This document shows, piece by piece, positions 12,029 to 27,193 of a stretch of 64,000 bases of DNA. The translations under genes were made by a program, and so were the position numbers. The DNA is from Folioceros fuciformis. Taxonomy: Eukaryota; Anthocerotophyta; Anthocerotopsida; Anthocerotales. Each line of letters opens with the position of its first letter. Position 1 is the stretch's first letter. The stretch is from assembly GCA_049999805.1 (NCBI GenBank), contig JBNGIO010006282.1, positions 1 to 64,000 on the forward strand. The letters are read 5' to 3'. A model generated the notes under the pieces. The model saw nothing but the letters and a program-made list of their open reading frames with translations, was not told the DNA's origin and made no database searches.

Positions 12029-14316
12029 ATGGGCGGCGACGACACGAACATTATGCCTGCAGCAGCAACAGCAGGCGAGGCGGAGGCCGGCGCTGGCGCC
12101 GGGGCCGCGGTCGGGGTCGGGGTCGGGGAGGAGGAAGAGGGCGAGGAGCAGCGGGCGGCGCCCAGGAAGCAGAAGAGGGCAGTATGGTCGGTGGACGATC
12201 TCAAGGTGCTGCAGCAGGCGAAGCGGCNNNNNNNNNNNNNNNNNNNNNNNNNNNNNNNNNNNNNNNNNNNNNNNNNNNNNNNNNNNNNNNNNNNNNNNNN
12301 NNNNNNNNNNNNNNNNNNNNNNNNNNNGGTGCTGCAGCAGGCGAAGCGGCACGACCAGGAGAAGTATCTGCGGGGAGGGAGGAAGGAGAAGCAGAGGAGC
12401 AGCGCGGAGAGGTGGACGAAGATCGCAGCAGTTTGCGCAAGGGAAGGGGTTCGGAGAACTCCAGGGCAATGTAAGCAGAAATGGGAGAATCTGGCGGTGG
12501 ATTGGAACAAGGTGGCGGATTACGGGCGGGGAATGGGGTCCAGGAAGGGGGTGCCGGCGTACTGGCAGATGACGAGCGAGGAGCGGAAGGGGAGGGGGCT
12601 GCCGCCCAGTTTTGCCAAGGATTTGTTCCATCTCATCGAGGAGTGGTATCCCAGGTGTCGGGCTGCTATTCTGGATCCACGCCTCATTTCTGATATCTCC
12701 GACAGCGCCATGTCGACGTCAGATTCGTCGGCGGGGCAGCAGGAGCAGGCAGAGGAGGTGGGCGGGAATGGGCAAGAGGAGACTGTGCAAAAGATTTGTG
12801 GGTTCGGGAGGGGACGCGGGTTGGAGGAGGTGGAGGATGTGGGTGCGGACGAGCCGGCGGTGAAGAAAGTGAGAAGGGTGGCTTGGTCGGTGGAGGATCT
12901 ACTGGTGCTCCAGGCGGCCAGGAGGAATGAGAAGGAGAGGGGCGTGAAGAGCGAAGTGCATAGGTCGGTGCAGGAGAGTTGGGCTGCGGTGTCGGCTTAC
13001 TGTGCCGCTAATGGGCTGCTGAGGCCGGCGGATAGCTGTAGGCAGAAGTGGGAGCAGGTGGCCACGGATTGGAAGAAAATCAACGAGTATGAGATGGGTG
13101 TGGAGGGGAGTGGCTGTTCTTCGTATTGGAGGATGAGTGGGGAGGAGAGGAAGGGGATGAAGTTGCCCTTCAGTTTTGCCAGGGCTTTGTTTGAAGCTAT
13201 TGGGTTGTGGTATCCCGGGAATTGTAGGGGAGGTGGATGCGAGAAGCTGGTGGGCTTGGAGTCGGGCGCGGGAGGAGTAATGGCTTCCTTACATAAGGCT
13301 TCCTTTGCGAGTGTAGATACTTGCACTACTTTGCGGGCTTTGGAGACGGGACAGGATTCCCACCTTGTTGTTAATACCCCCAGCATGACCACAGGTAGAA
13401 TTCCCTTCCCCTCCCTGTTGTTGCAGAGGTTTGCGGAGTTTTGGATCTTGTGGGTGGCACGGAATGGGTACGTGGTGTTGATGACACGGGGACTGACTGG
13501 CCATGCCTTGGTCCGAATGCTGCAGCTCCGCCACCTCAGGAATGCGCGCAGGCTGCACCGGGGTGTGCCAGACGAGGGTCCCCGGCTGTTGCAATGCGGT
13601 CCTCCTTGTCTGAGCTCGTGCCGGTGACGTCTCCTCCAGTGGCAGTACGACCGGGAGGCTGTTCAGGGATACCGGCCCCGTCTCCTGGGCCGGAGGTGGA
13701 CTGGCATTTCGTGCAAGGATGCATGAAAGGAATTGTCGGGCAGTTGCAGCGAATGGCTCAACCTTCTCGTGAGATGGAACAAGTTGGGCAGACCATGCAG
13801 GAGATGGAGGCCAGGTTGACGCATAGATTGGCGCATCTGGAGGGAGTGTTGGTGGGGAAGGTGGATAGTGCGCTCAGTAGAGTATCTCATATCGGCGGAA
13901 GGATCGAGGAGCTGAGTGAGCAGATGGATGCCCTGGAACAGAAGGTGGACCATTTTAGTGGGCAGCTGCAGGGTGTATCCGACATGGTGGAAAACGCGGA
14001 GGCCAAGAATGAGACGCGGTTTACAGATGCCATGTCCATGATCAAGGGCGGTATTGCAGCTGTCGAGGGACGTGCTTGGGCTCGCACCGTGAATGCTTGC
14101 TCGTCCAAAGCGGGTGACAGGGTAGAGCCTTTGCCGGATGAGAACATGAACATACCTCACAACTTTCCCAAAGTGGTGGAAGATATTGTAAACATGAGTG
14201 AAGTGGAGTTGGATGGCCTCCTGGAGACGTATGGATTGCCGGATGATGGTGCCAGTTGCACAAAGAGGCTCCGGCTTGCCAACTACTTGGGTTTAAGGGT
14301 CACACTACTAGAATAA
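12029..14316 (+). CDS. Nuclear protein with two trihelix/SANT-like domains, coiled coil and SAP-like C-terminus
   Basis: Starts at ATG 12029 (an in-frame GTG lies just upstream) and stops at 14316. The N-terminus is an Ala/Gly/Glu-rich low-complexity segment. Two related Myb/SANT-like (trihelix-type) DNA-binding modules follow. Both begin with a VxWSVxDL motif, have CKQKWE or CRQKWE in the third helix, then YWxMxxEERKG and a PxSFAxxLF...WYP tail. After them comes a coiled-coil stretch and a C-terminal segment resembling a SAP helix (LDGLLETYGLP). The first module spans the N gap. Between 13310 and 13427 the frame changes. A GT-AG intron at 13395-13426 would join the frames but is only 32 nt; a donor at 13311 gives a more normal 116 nt. 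A sequencing frameshift is the other possibility. Likely a plant transcription factor or DNA-binding regulator; target unknown. Confidence 0.7.
12228..12327. other. Assembly gap of 100 N, flanked by a 23-bp identical sequence
   Basis: The 23 bp immediately before the gap (12205-12227) is identical to the 23 bp immediately after it (12328-12350). Removing the gap plus one copy (123 bp, 41 codons) leaves a continuous, sensible frame. The gap is probably an unmerged contig overlap rather than missing sequence. Confidence 0.85.
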
Positions 14317-14554
14317 CGACCACATGTCTACGGGCTCTCACAAACTCTGAAGAACACATCAATTCCTCCTGCCACTATGCGGCAGAATGGCAAGTCCTCC
14401 CCTTGACATGTAAGATAAATGAGCCATAGTATCTAGGCAACTTGGGAAAGTCACGGTGCTTGCTGCAGTGCAAGATGAAGCGGCGGCAGCAAGCTCTAGC
14501 AATGTGTACCCGTTGGGCAGAAACATTCTTTTCTCACAGGTTGGTGAGTTACGA

Positions 14555-18006
<3,452 letters not shown>

Positions 18007-18156
18007 GGTGAACGTCACTTGTCCCCGCTGAGGGCATCCACTGACCTTCCTACAACCATTGCAAAAACTATTCATGAAAGTGCTTTGGAAGAAACTAGCT
18101 TGCACAAGCTGTGCCCTCAATTCCACATAACCTCCATTTCGAACAACAAATTTCAC

Positions 18157-19187
18157 TGTTCAGCTGGATTCGACTGCTCCTTCACCAGTAGGAAACTCTT
18201 GCATTCTCTACTTCCATGCTCGGACAGGAGAAAAGGCACAGGAATGCGAACAAGAAACGGACAGACCACACGTCCCATCTGCATTCTGCATTCCGCGAAA
18301 CGGATGGCAGAGCATTAAGCTGCGAGTCCGCGACCGAGATCACTCACGTCAGATTGAGTCTGCCAAGCATAGACAGGTCCTGCTCAACAGAACCCAGTAG
18401 CAAATACTGCTGGCTCAAGCACCCAACACCGCATGCCATTGCTGAGCACCCCTTCAATCCGAAATCAAAGCAAAGGACCCAGCAGCTCAAACTGTAAGGT
18501 TGGAAGGGAGGCACAGAGCTGCAGCTGCAGCTCCTCAGGTACAGGTGCAGGGAATAGGAAATGCGGATTGGAGAGTGGTCGCAAAACACCACCACAGAGG
18601 CCTGAACCTGGACTTCACCTGTGGAGTACGTGAAGGCGGCAACTGGAGCTATAGATGCTCACTCACCTCAGACACTCAATGTGGCGAACTCTCCGTGTTG
18701 TAGCGTGTCCGAGGTGGTCGGTAAGGTTCGGTGCAGTCGGTGAAGGCGGAGAGAATTACGAAGCAGCCCTTGTCGTGCAATGCGACATGTTAGCGCTCCC
18801 CAGCGATCGAACCGTGGAAGCCTGAGCTTTGAAAACACTTTCCGCCTCTACGTTAACTCTCAATTGGATTTGCCTCCTTCCTACAAGTCAGATCAACGTA
18901 CCCACACTGTTCAAATCTACCGGCTCCCAACCAACCCCGGATCTCCCATTTCCACGTCACAGACGACGGAGAAAAACAGGATCTGTCACTGGAAAGGCTT
19001 TTGCTCGACCATAAGAGAAATAAGGCAAACTTGCAAAATTTAGTGCACTCTTAGATTACGTCCGTCCAGAAAGGTTGCAAAGCTCAACGGGATTATGTTA
19101 CAAGCCGAGAGGGTCGGCACGCCCGTCCATCCACCTGCAGTTGCTGCTTTCTTAGAAAAGTGCCCAGAGGAGGTGCTTCTCGATCAG
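18157..19187. other. Intergenic region between malic enzyme 5' end and Urb2 3' end
   Basis: About 1 kb. Both neighbours are on the minus strand, so this holds the malic enzyme promoter/5' UTR (nearer 18200) and the Urb2 3' UTR (nearer 19180). I see no conserved coding segment; short open frames are without recognisable similarity. Confidence 0.5.
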
Positions 19188-22100
19188 CTACACCTTTCCA
19201 GTGTACTTGAAGTTCCGCTCGTAGTCCTTGCTGAGGGATAGTAGCGCACCGCGCTGAGACCCATCTGCAGTTATCACATCAAATTTGTCTTCAACGTTGT
19301 AGACATGAGAAGGAGGAAGAAAGAGCATCACCCACTTGGAGTTGCACGAACCTGCAAGCGTTGCATGCAGTTGCTGCAGGTCACGAGGTATGCATGCATC
19401 GAGTAAAGCGAACGCTCCAGGTCGGAGTAAGCTTTCCACCTCCCTGCAAAGAGGGAACCCACCATCAGCTCAGAAACCGTGGAGAAGAGAAGGAGAAGAG
19501 AACGGTGGAAGATTTAGTTCAGCAACCTGTGCAGACCACCAGCTACGCCGCCGGAGCCTGCAATGACACACAGGTATTCCGCCAGAAGATGAGCCGCGTA
19601 CTTGCCCAGTGTGGCCTTCTGTTCACGGAGCTGGAAGCAAGAGGTGACATCATTGTTAGGGAGATCAGTAGGGACCGGACCACGACCGTGCCTTGCGACG
19701 CCCACAGTTAGAGCAGACCTCTTCATACACTCGCCGAAGCCATGATGCACATACTTTTGCGTCTGCCACAGTCCAGACTTGACGGCTCGCCTGTTTTGGT
19801 ACATGCTGCCAGTTTGGCAGGACCAAGCACCTCAGCAACACCTTCACTGATTCCTCTAAAAGGGCAATGCAGTGCCCAGTTCGCCTGTATTAATCCACAA
19901 AACTATGAGAGGAGGCCCGTGCACACTTACAACATGCTCCTGGATCATTGCCAACTGGATATGTACCTTGTGCGATGTCTCAGCAGCGCGCATAGAAGCT
20001 GACAGGAGGCTGTGTAGAGGCGCACAGAAATCATATTCTCAACTCCACCTTCGCCTCCTTCCACACTGGTGGGAGGCTGTTGCTCAGCGATCGTGAAATG
20101 TTGGACAATTGAATCTGGTGGTATACAAGCCTCATAGAATGGTCGGAACAGAAGAGCTGGAAAGTGCAATGCCATTCCTGTCTGGCTTGCTGTCATGGGA
20201 AACAATATGGCTCGAGATGACAGCTTTATCAATATCTCCAGACATTGAAGAACGACAGGTGCCGCATCAATACTCTCAGCGGAGATGGTTGCGAGCTCCT
20301 GGCTATCTGCTTTGACCCCGTTCAACTTAAGAAGAGGTCGTTGAAGGTGGGAGAGCATGCTGAAGATCGCTGACAAGAAAGCAGGACTGTGCTTTTCCAG
20401 CAGTTGCAGTCGACGTTTGTCTGTTTCCAAACAAAGGCAGCCGGCAGTCAATGATGAGCATCAGAAAGACGAGTTGCGCTTCATCAAGCCTAGATGACGC
20501 AACTGTGCATACTTACTTGTGATGGATTTCAAAACGATGGCCATACATTGGACACCCCCGGCAGCTTCCCGCCCAACACTTCCTTCCATGAGCCCTGCCT
20601 TTAAACCAGAACCATAATTTGATCCCCCAAGCACCGATTTCTTGACAAGCTGCAGGCCCAGGACTAGATGTTGCCTTGGAGAGTCTTTCAGCAACATGCC
20701 AAATGATACTTCGGTTGCATGTCTCCATTGACCAAGAAAATCTGCAGAAGCACCAGCTCTTTCACGAAAGCCAAACTCCATCCCCCGAGCAGGGTCATGA
20801 TCTTTCCATTGCTCACCCGTTTCAGGGACCCCTTCTGTCCGTCTTATCTCATGTTTCGAGGGAGCCAAAGCTCCAAGCAACGATACATGAAGTTTAACCA
20901 GCTTGGAAAATACGGGTAATGGAATGGAAGGCGAGACACAGGACAGAAGGTTGCACGAGGACTCCATAAATTTCGAGACTCCTAGAAGCCATCTCCTATT
21001 ATCTGCTTCGTTACGGTGTATTGATGACCCTGCTCCTATTAGCAGCCAGTACGCAGCTCCAAGTAGAACTTTGACCCAGGGTGGCAGAGTCTTCCCAGTT
21101 CTTCCAAACTGAGTGAAGCACTTTGAGGCAGATCCAACAGCACAGGGTGAGAAACAGAGAATTCGGAGGCGCACCATAGCAGCTATGCCTAAATATAGTT
21201 CTCCAACACATTGAGAACGTAAGTCATCGGTGCCATCTAGGATACCTTCAATCCTGCGCTCCTGGAGTTCCAAGGCTTCAGAAGATGCCGCTCCTGGCAC
21301 TAGAACACAGGTGTCAAACATCCCCCACTCCTTGTCATGAGCAGCAATACTGTCAGCCTCGTCTTCATCATCGCTTTGTTTGGCGTTCAGATCTTTTTGC
21401 TCCAGCCCCGGCCCCTGCTTTCTCAGGTGAGTATCGAGGTCAAGGCCATCTGCATCAGCATCATCATCGTCATCACCACTTGATTCATCGACCTCCTGAC
21501 AATCACGCAGATCAGTGGTTGCATCAGTCTTGTCATCCTCCTGCCACTCGTTCAGGGCTTCCTTCAACTTCACTGGCTTTGCAAAATCTCCAGATATGGG
21601 ACAGCTATCGCTGAGAACTGCCTCTGAGCTAATTGGAACAACCAAGTTCAGCAAATATTTTACTAGTAATGGCTCCAACTTTTGGATGGACTGAAGCCAT
21701 GTACTTGGCAGCTTGGCCTGCCATGTCAGATTGCGATTTTCGCTATTGTAACACTTTTCATTGAGGTCCTCAATAGCGGAGACCATGCTCCCGAGGTAGC
21801 TACTTACTTCTGATAAAACTGTGAGAGCACGAAACCAATCCTTCTGGGATACTGGGTTCACAGCACGAGAACATTTGAAATCTGAACCTGCTGGCTTGAG
21901 ACAAGATTCAATAAGTTGTAACTGCTTATGCAAAGATTGAGCTACCTGAATCATCGCCTCCCGGTGTTTCAAATCTGGGGTATGGTCACTGACATCAGAA
22001 GAATCTTGCTGCTGAGATACAGTGATAAGCGAACTGGCATCCTGATAGAAAACATTGCCACATATACTGCTCATAACCTGACGAGAGTTGCTCATTAGAG

Positions 22101-25100
22101 CATAAAGAGGTTCCCACTCAGAGGAGGCGGAGTCATGCCCTTGCCAAAGCTTCTGTAAATCAACAAAAACAGCTGTAGCAGCATAGATAGATACAAAGAA
22201 CCAGCTTGCAGCCTCTTGTGACTCGAACAGTTTGCACATAATCTCGGAACCTGTGGTCCCTTTTGCACTTGATCCTGAAGCACTCAAACACTTGAACGCT
22301 CGGCGGCAGCCTGAAAAAATCTTGAGGAGACGCACCACAACACTCCTCAAGGTATGACCGGCATCAGCAGACAGAGCTTCAGGGTGCTTTGAACAAACTG
22401 CAACCCTGATGTTGAGCAACGTTTTCATCAAAAACCTGATTGCATCGACAAACCATGCACCAACGTGAGTGTCAGAAAACTATCTGAACAAGATGTGCGT
22501 GCAGAAGGTTGGACGACAGATGTGCTCACCTCTCAACTTTTGCCAAATGCAAAACATGTACGCCAGTGTGGCTTGCTGCGAAGTAGCCCTGAGGAAGTGA
22601 GCATAGCAAATCTAGGAGACGGGCACATTGTTCCAGGTCTTGAACAAGGTTGCAGTCTGTTTTTGTTCCAGTAACCAGTTTCCGTAACTTGCGTAATGCT
22701 TTTTTCAAAGGTTTCCGTGCTACGCTTCCATTCTGTGCACAGGCGTTGGAAGGACTGCGAAACTCCTCCTCTATTTTCTCAACTGTACTTCTTAGATGCT
22801 CTGCACCTTGCCGATCAATTTGGCGACCCTCCTGATCGAAGGGGGAAACCTGTAACAAAGAGTGTACGTGACCTAGTACACGCTCCCAAAGGGCAGAAGC
22901 AAAGACCGTCTGTAGTTGCTGTTCATGACCCATATGTATGCATCAAAGGACAGAACAGCAGAGATAAGTAAGAACCAACATACTTAGAAGGCAGAGAGCA
23001 GCTTCAAATGAAAGAAGGCAGAAATTGAATATCGCCTGCTTCACGTATGTTCAAGGACACCACTATTCCAATCACTTTCGAGTGGAGAGGCTTACGGATT
23101 GCTCATACAGCAAGGCATCCTTCATTAGCTCCGTAGTGATGCCATGCACAGAGGCCATCTGAGGCTGGTCGCTCACACCATCGAGGATTGTCTTGGGGCG
23201 CAGGTAGCTTGCCAGCAAGCAAGATACAAAATCACCCAGCATGCTGTCTGTGGCATACTCTGACCAGACATCCACTGTCAGACACAAGAGCCTCCATCTT
23301 GCAATCAGCAGTGTTTCAGGCTTCAGCGTCGCAATTATCGTATCCCATGATACCTGACAGACCGCAGAGTTACTTGCAGAATCACCACACATTCCATTGT
23401 CTTCCTCGGCAGAGTTTGGTGAAAAGTCGTCCAAGCTCTGTCTGAAAGATGAAAGACCTCTGCAAACAAAGGCTACCAAGGCAGCCACCTCGTGTTTAAA
23501 AGAGAGGACTGCCTCAGCCATCTCTGAACTATCGTCGTTTTCTGAGACTGATGGCTCAACTGTACCAAATTTGCTTGGTAGAAATTCCAAAATCCTGAGT
23601 TGTCCCTTCACATCTACAATTCTCTGGATTGCCACATAATCTAGGATATAAGCCAGAGCAGGAAGCTTGTTACCGGTCCTCTCCTGCATCCCTGTCAACA
23701 CGTCAGGCATCCATTTTGAGAAGTGACCTATCCATGAAAAAAAGGTCCTGTCCTTAAGTGTGTCAGCGACCTCTTCACCACTGCTGCCAAAGACATTGAA
23801 AACAGGTTCACCCACTTCAGCACTGGCTTTCTTTGCGGCTTTAGGAGGCATTAAGCTTCTGCATTGCCTGTCCAAGCTCCTGCATGCCAAGAATGTTCTG
23901 AGCAGGAAATACACTTTGGAGGAGTTCAGCTCATCATCCTCAGGTCTGGATCCTACAGCAGACTTCTGACTACTCACTTCTGACTTCTGACTCCAGTCTT
24001 TGTGCCTCTTCTGTCGTTGTTTCAGCGAGCTGCCGTAAGCCTCGCCGTTTATACCCTGAGGGGATACTTTTAAAGACAAGTCAATCAAGTTCCCTAGTGG
24101 CAGGCTTATGCCAGAGGTGACTGCATTCCTTACGGCCGCACCCACATGGATACTGTTTGTTGCTGTCACATTCACGTTCTCCAAAACACAGCTGTAGATT
24201 TCTGATAGCCCCTTGGTGGCTGCAGCCGCTTGGAGTACAATTTCACGAGTTTCTGACTGGGGGTCAAGTGACATCGTAGTTGATGCAGGAATTGTGTCAA
24301 AGAGCTCTATTGTCTCCTTCAGATCGGCTGCCAACACCCGCACTACTTGAGAAGATTGGCCTTCAGGTAAAGTTCTCACAGCAACTGCTAAAGTTTGAAG
24401 GAAATGTTTTGAAGCGACTATGGTCTCTACAGCACTGGACACTAGCCAACGATGGGATCCCACATATGGCAAGCTGCCGCTGGTATTAGTCCTGAGGCAA
24501 GAGCACAGCACCAAGAGAGGACGATCAACCTGCCAAGAAAATGCAACGTCAACCCATTATGAGAGCGTAGCTTGCATGGGAGGGCAGTGAACAGCAAGCA
24601 TACGAGCTCCCAAGATATGAAGCTCGATGACAACAACATACCTGCCGCAAATCACTATACATCTGGAGAATTCTGCATGCCACCTGCATAACCTCTGAGA
24701 AAGGTTCGTGATCTCGAGTACCACTGTCTTGAGTTTCATAAGAAGTGCTTACTGCAACAGCATTCAGCAGCGTCAACCAGACATCTGCTAGGTGCTGCTC
24801 TGTCACTCTGTATTCAAGATCCAACAGGTGACCAATTGCCAAGACAACCTGCCTCGACATTGATGCTGCTGACATTGCGAACACTTGGTTCCCCACGTTT
24901 TGAGAGCTTTCGTGTACTAACTTGGCTGCTTTCATTATCACATCCTGTAAATATCTCAAAAACAGTAAATGGGATTCTTTTCGTGTGTCCTCTGTAGGAA
25001 CGTAGACATGTTCATCTTTTGCTGCAGAAAGCAATGAGTTTACAGCATCCAACAACTGCGATACCCTTCTCATAATCACATCACCACGTTCTACATCCTC

Positions 25101-26782
25101 GAACGGATAGTCAACGAATAATTGCTCAACTTCCTGTACTAAAGGCCCTACCAACTCGGCAAACACAGCAAACAACTGTTCACTCTGCCTAAGCCTCTGG
25201 GTCTGTGATCTGGAAACAACACCTGCATCAGTTTGGCTGCCCGTCTGCCCACTGTCACCGTCAGCCGCATCTTCTTTCTCAGGCTTGTCCCCTTCAGTGT
25301 CCTTACCACCATCACCTTGGGCTTCGTCTTTCCGTTCAGAATGGTCTTTACTCTCATTTTGACTAACAGCCTGGGTCCTCTCTTTCCCTTGTATACCATA
25401 AACATCCTGGAGAAGTGCAGTTGAGTGTACTTTCAACCTCTGTGCATAAGCTCTTAGCAAAAAGCCTACAGAACAAAGAACAACACTGGGTTTTCCTGAT
25501 CTGAGATTGTGCAATGTTTCGAAGAGGTGACGCTGATAGTGCCTTCCAGTCCCCTTCTTTGGAACAGTTCCCTGGTATTGCTTCCCTTCAAAGTCTTCTT
25601 TAGACGCTAAAAGCTCTTCTCTAGATGCTAACACCGAACATGCATCCGCATAGTCTCCCATGTGCGCTAAATGGAACAAGCCCTCTCTCAGGACATCTTC
25701 CAATGCCTTCTGGTACCGATTCCGCCACACGTAGATGCCTTCATTTTGTGGGTAACCACTTCCGCACTTCAAACTCGCCAAAGAAGTGAAAAGAGGACCA
25801 AGTAGCTTCTCCACCACACCATCATACACCGTTCGAGGATTTGGATACCAAATCACAAACCTCGCAAACGACTCCATCACAACAAGAACCAGTAAATGTA
25901 AAGGACCAACCCCAGCCCTCAAACTCTCCACGCTAGTCAGGCCCTTGGCCTGTTCCAGGTCGAGTGCAGACATGGCCAGTGAAAACCATTGCTCCGAGCT
26001 GGGCCTGAACATTCTCTCGTGCTGGGTAAACAGAATATGCAACACCTCGGCCAGAACCTCCATCAATCCGTCTGCTCCGTCACTTCCTTTCCCACCATCC
26101 TGAGCCTTGCCATCTTCCACAGCTCCTCGAACAAAAGCCAAAGACACTCCCTTCAGAATACTTAGAGACATGCAGCCAACCCCCCCTAAGTGCCCAGAAC
26201 AGAGACACCATCGCAGAATCCTCCAAACCTCCGCATTCAAGCAGGCAGGCAACGACTCCCTGCCCTGCTTCGTATTTCCACCGTCTTTACAGGACTTGAT
26301 TATCGCCGATTGCACCCAATCCGACAGAAACGACACAAACTGCGGAATGGCAATCCACTCAACCCCACCATTCACACCACTCTCCTGCTGCCGCCGCTGC
26401 TCCTCATAACCTCCAATGAACCGCCCAACAACCTCAATCTTCCTGCACCACAACCAAAACCATGAGCTCAGAAGCCTCCCAATCTCTCCCCCACAAACAA
26501 ACATACTCCCTCCCAATCTTACCTTAACAAAGGCACTTTAGGATTGCGCAGAGCATGAACGATTCTGGAAGCGGGCATGAACCCATCCAGCTCGTCATCC
26601 ACCTTCCTCCTTCCACTGTCCCCCTGCTCCTCACCATCTCCAACCCCCTCAACCCTCTTCCGCTTCTCCTTCCTCCTCTCCTCCTTCGTCCCACAATCCC
26701 CCACCATTTCATCCTCTATTTTCTGCTTCTTCTTCCGCCTCCTCTCCCTGTCCTCCCCAGCCCCCCTCCTGCAACCCACCAT
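19188..26782 (-). CDS. URB2: Urb2/Npa2 family nucleolar pre-ribosome protein
   Basis: Large helical-repeat protein needed for early 60S pre-rRNA processing in the nucleolus. Ten exons: 26782-26523, 26442-24642, 24529-23096, about 22918-22530, 22435-20517, 20420-19967, 19884-19719, 19630-19527, 19443-19353, 19264-19188 (the last two splice positions are good to about 1 bp), giving about 2231 aa. The diagnostic part is the C-terminus: CIALLEES, KVCASWLRRVYEEV, LLRPGAFALLDACIPRDLQ and the terminal DYERNFKYTGKV, which fit the Urb2/Npa2 C-terminal domain. The N-terminus is dense in Lys/Arg (ERRRKKKQK, EKRKR), fitting nucleolar import. An acidic stretch (ESSGDDDDDADADG) lies mid-protein. The ATG at 26782 was chosen; the upstream in-frame GTG at 26821 is unlikely. 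Sits head-to-head with the plus-strand gene starting at 27194. Confidence 0.88.
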
Positions 26783-27193
26783 GTCTTTCACGCTCCGACG
26801 CCAACCCTCCACAGACAGCACGCTACCCCGTCTTTTCCCGCGTTTCCTTCAGGAACACCATGTGAGCCTGTTTCACGGGGCGCTCAAACGAGCTGGGCAA
26901 AACCCATAACTCTGCTCACTAGCCTATAAAACCAGTCTTCGTGCCATTTTGGGAAGTTGTCTTTTGAATCTGCAGGCACGAATTGTGGAGCCTGACTCCG
27001 CATCCCCCGGGAAGGAAACGCGCGCAAAAAGCATCTCCAGAACCTAGTATTTGTGATTTCTCGGGCTCGGAGGCCTTAAGCAGCAGGTTATGGCGATGGG
27101 GAGCAGCAATTTCCAATCTGAAGCTGCTGGAGCAGCGGCAGCAACAGCCCCGAGAGCCGAGCGACAGCAACGACGGGGCAAGAGTGACTAGAG
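26783..27193. promoter_or_regulatory. Shared upstream region of a divergent gene pair
   Basis: Only 411 bp separate the start codons of the Urb2-like gene (minus) and the gene at 27194 (plus). Both promoters and 5' UTRs must lie here or overlap flanking sequence, so a bidirectional promoter is likely. No TATA box stands out. This is inferred from layout only. Confidence 0.4.

Noticed and set aside
21285-21614. Plus-strand frame rich in His/Pro within the Urb2 gene
   Set aside because: It mirrors the acidic Asp/Ser stretch of the Urb2-like protein on the other strand.
26555-26929. Plus-strand Pro/Ser/Leu-rich frames at the Urb2 5' end
   Set aside because: Low-complexity antisense of the Lys/Arg/Glu-rich Urb2 N-terminus.
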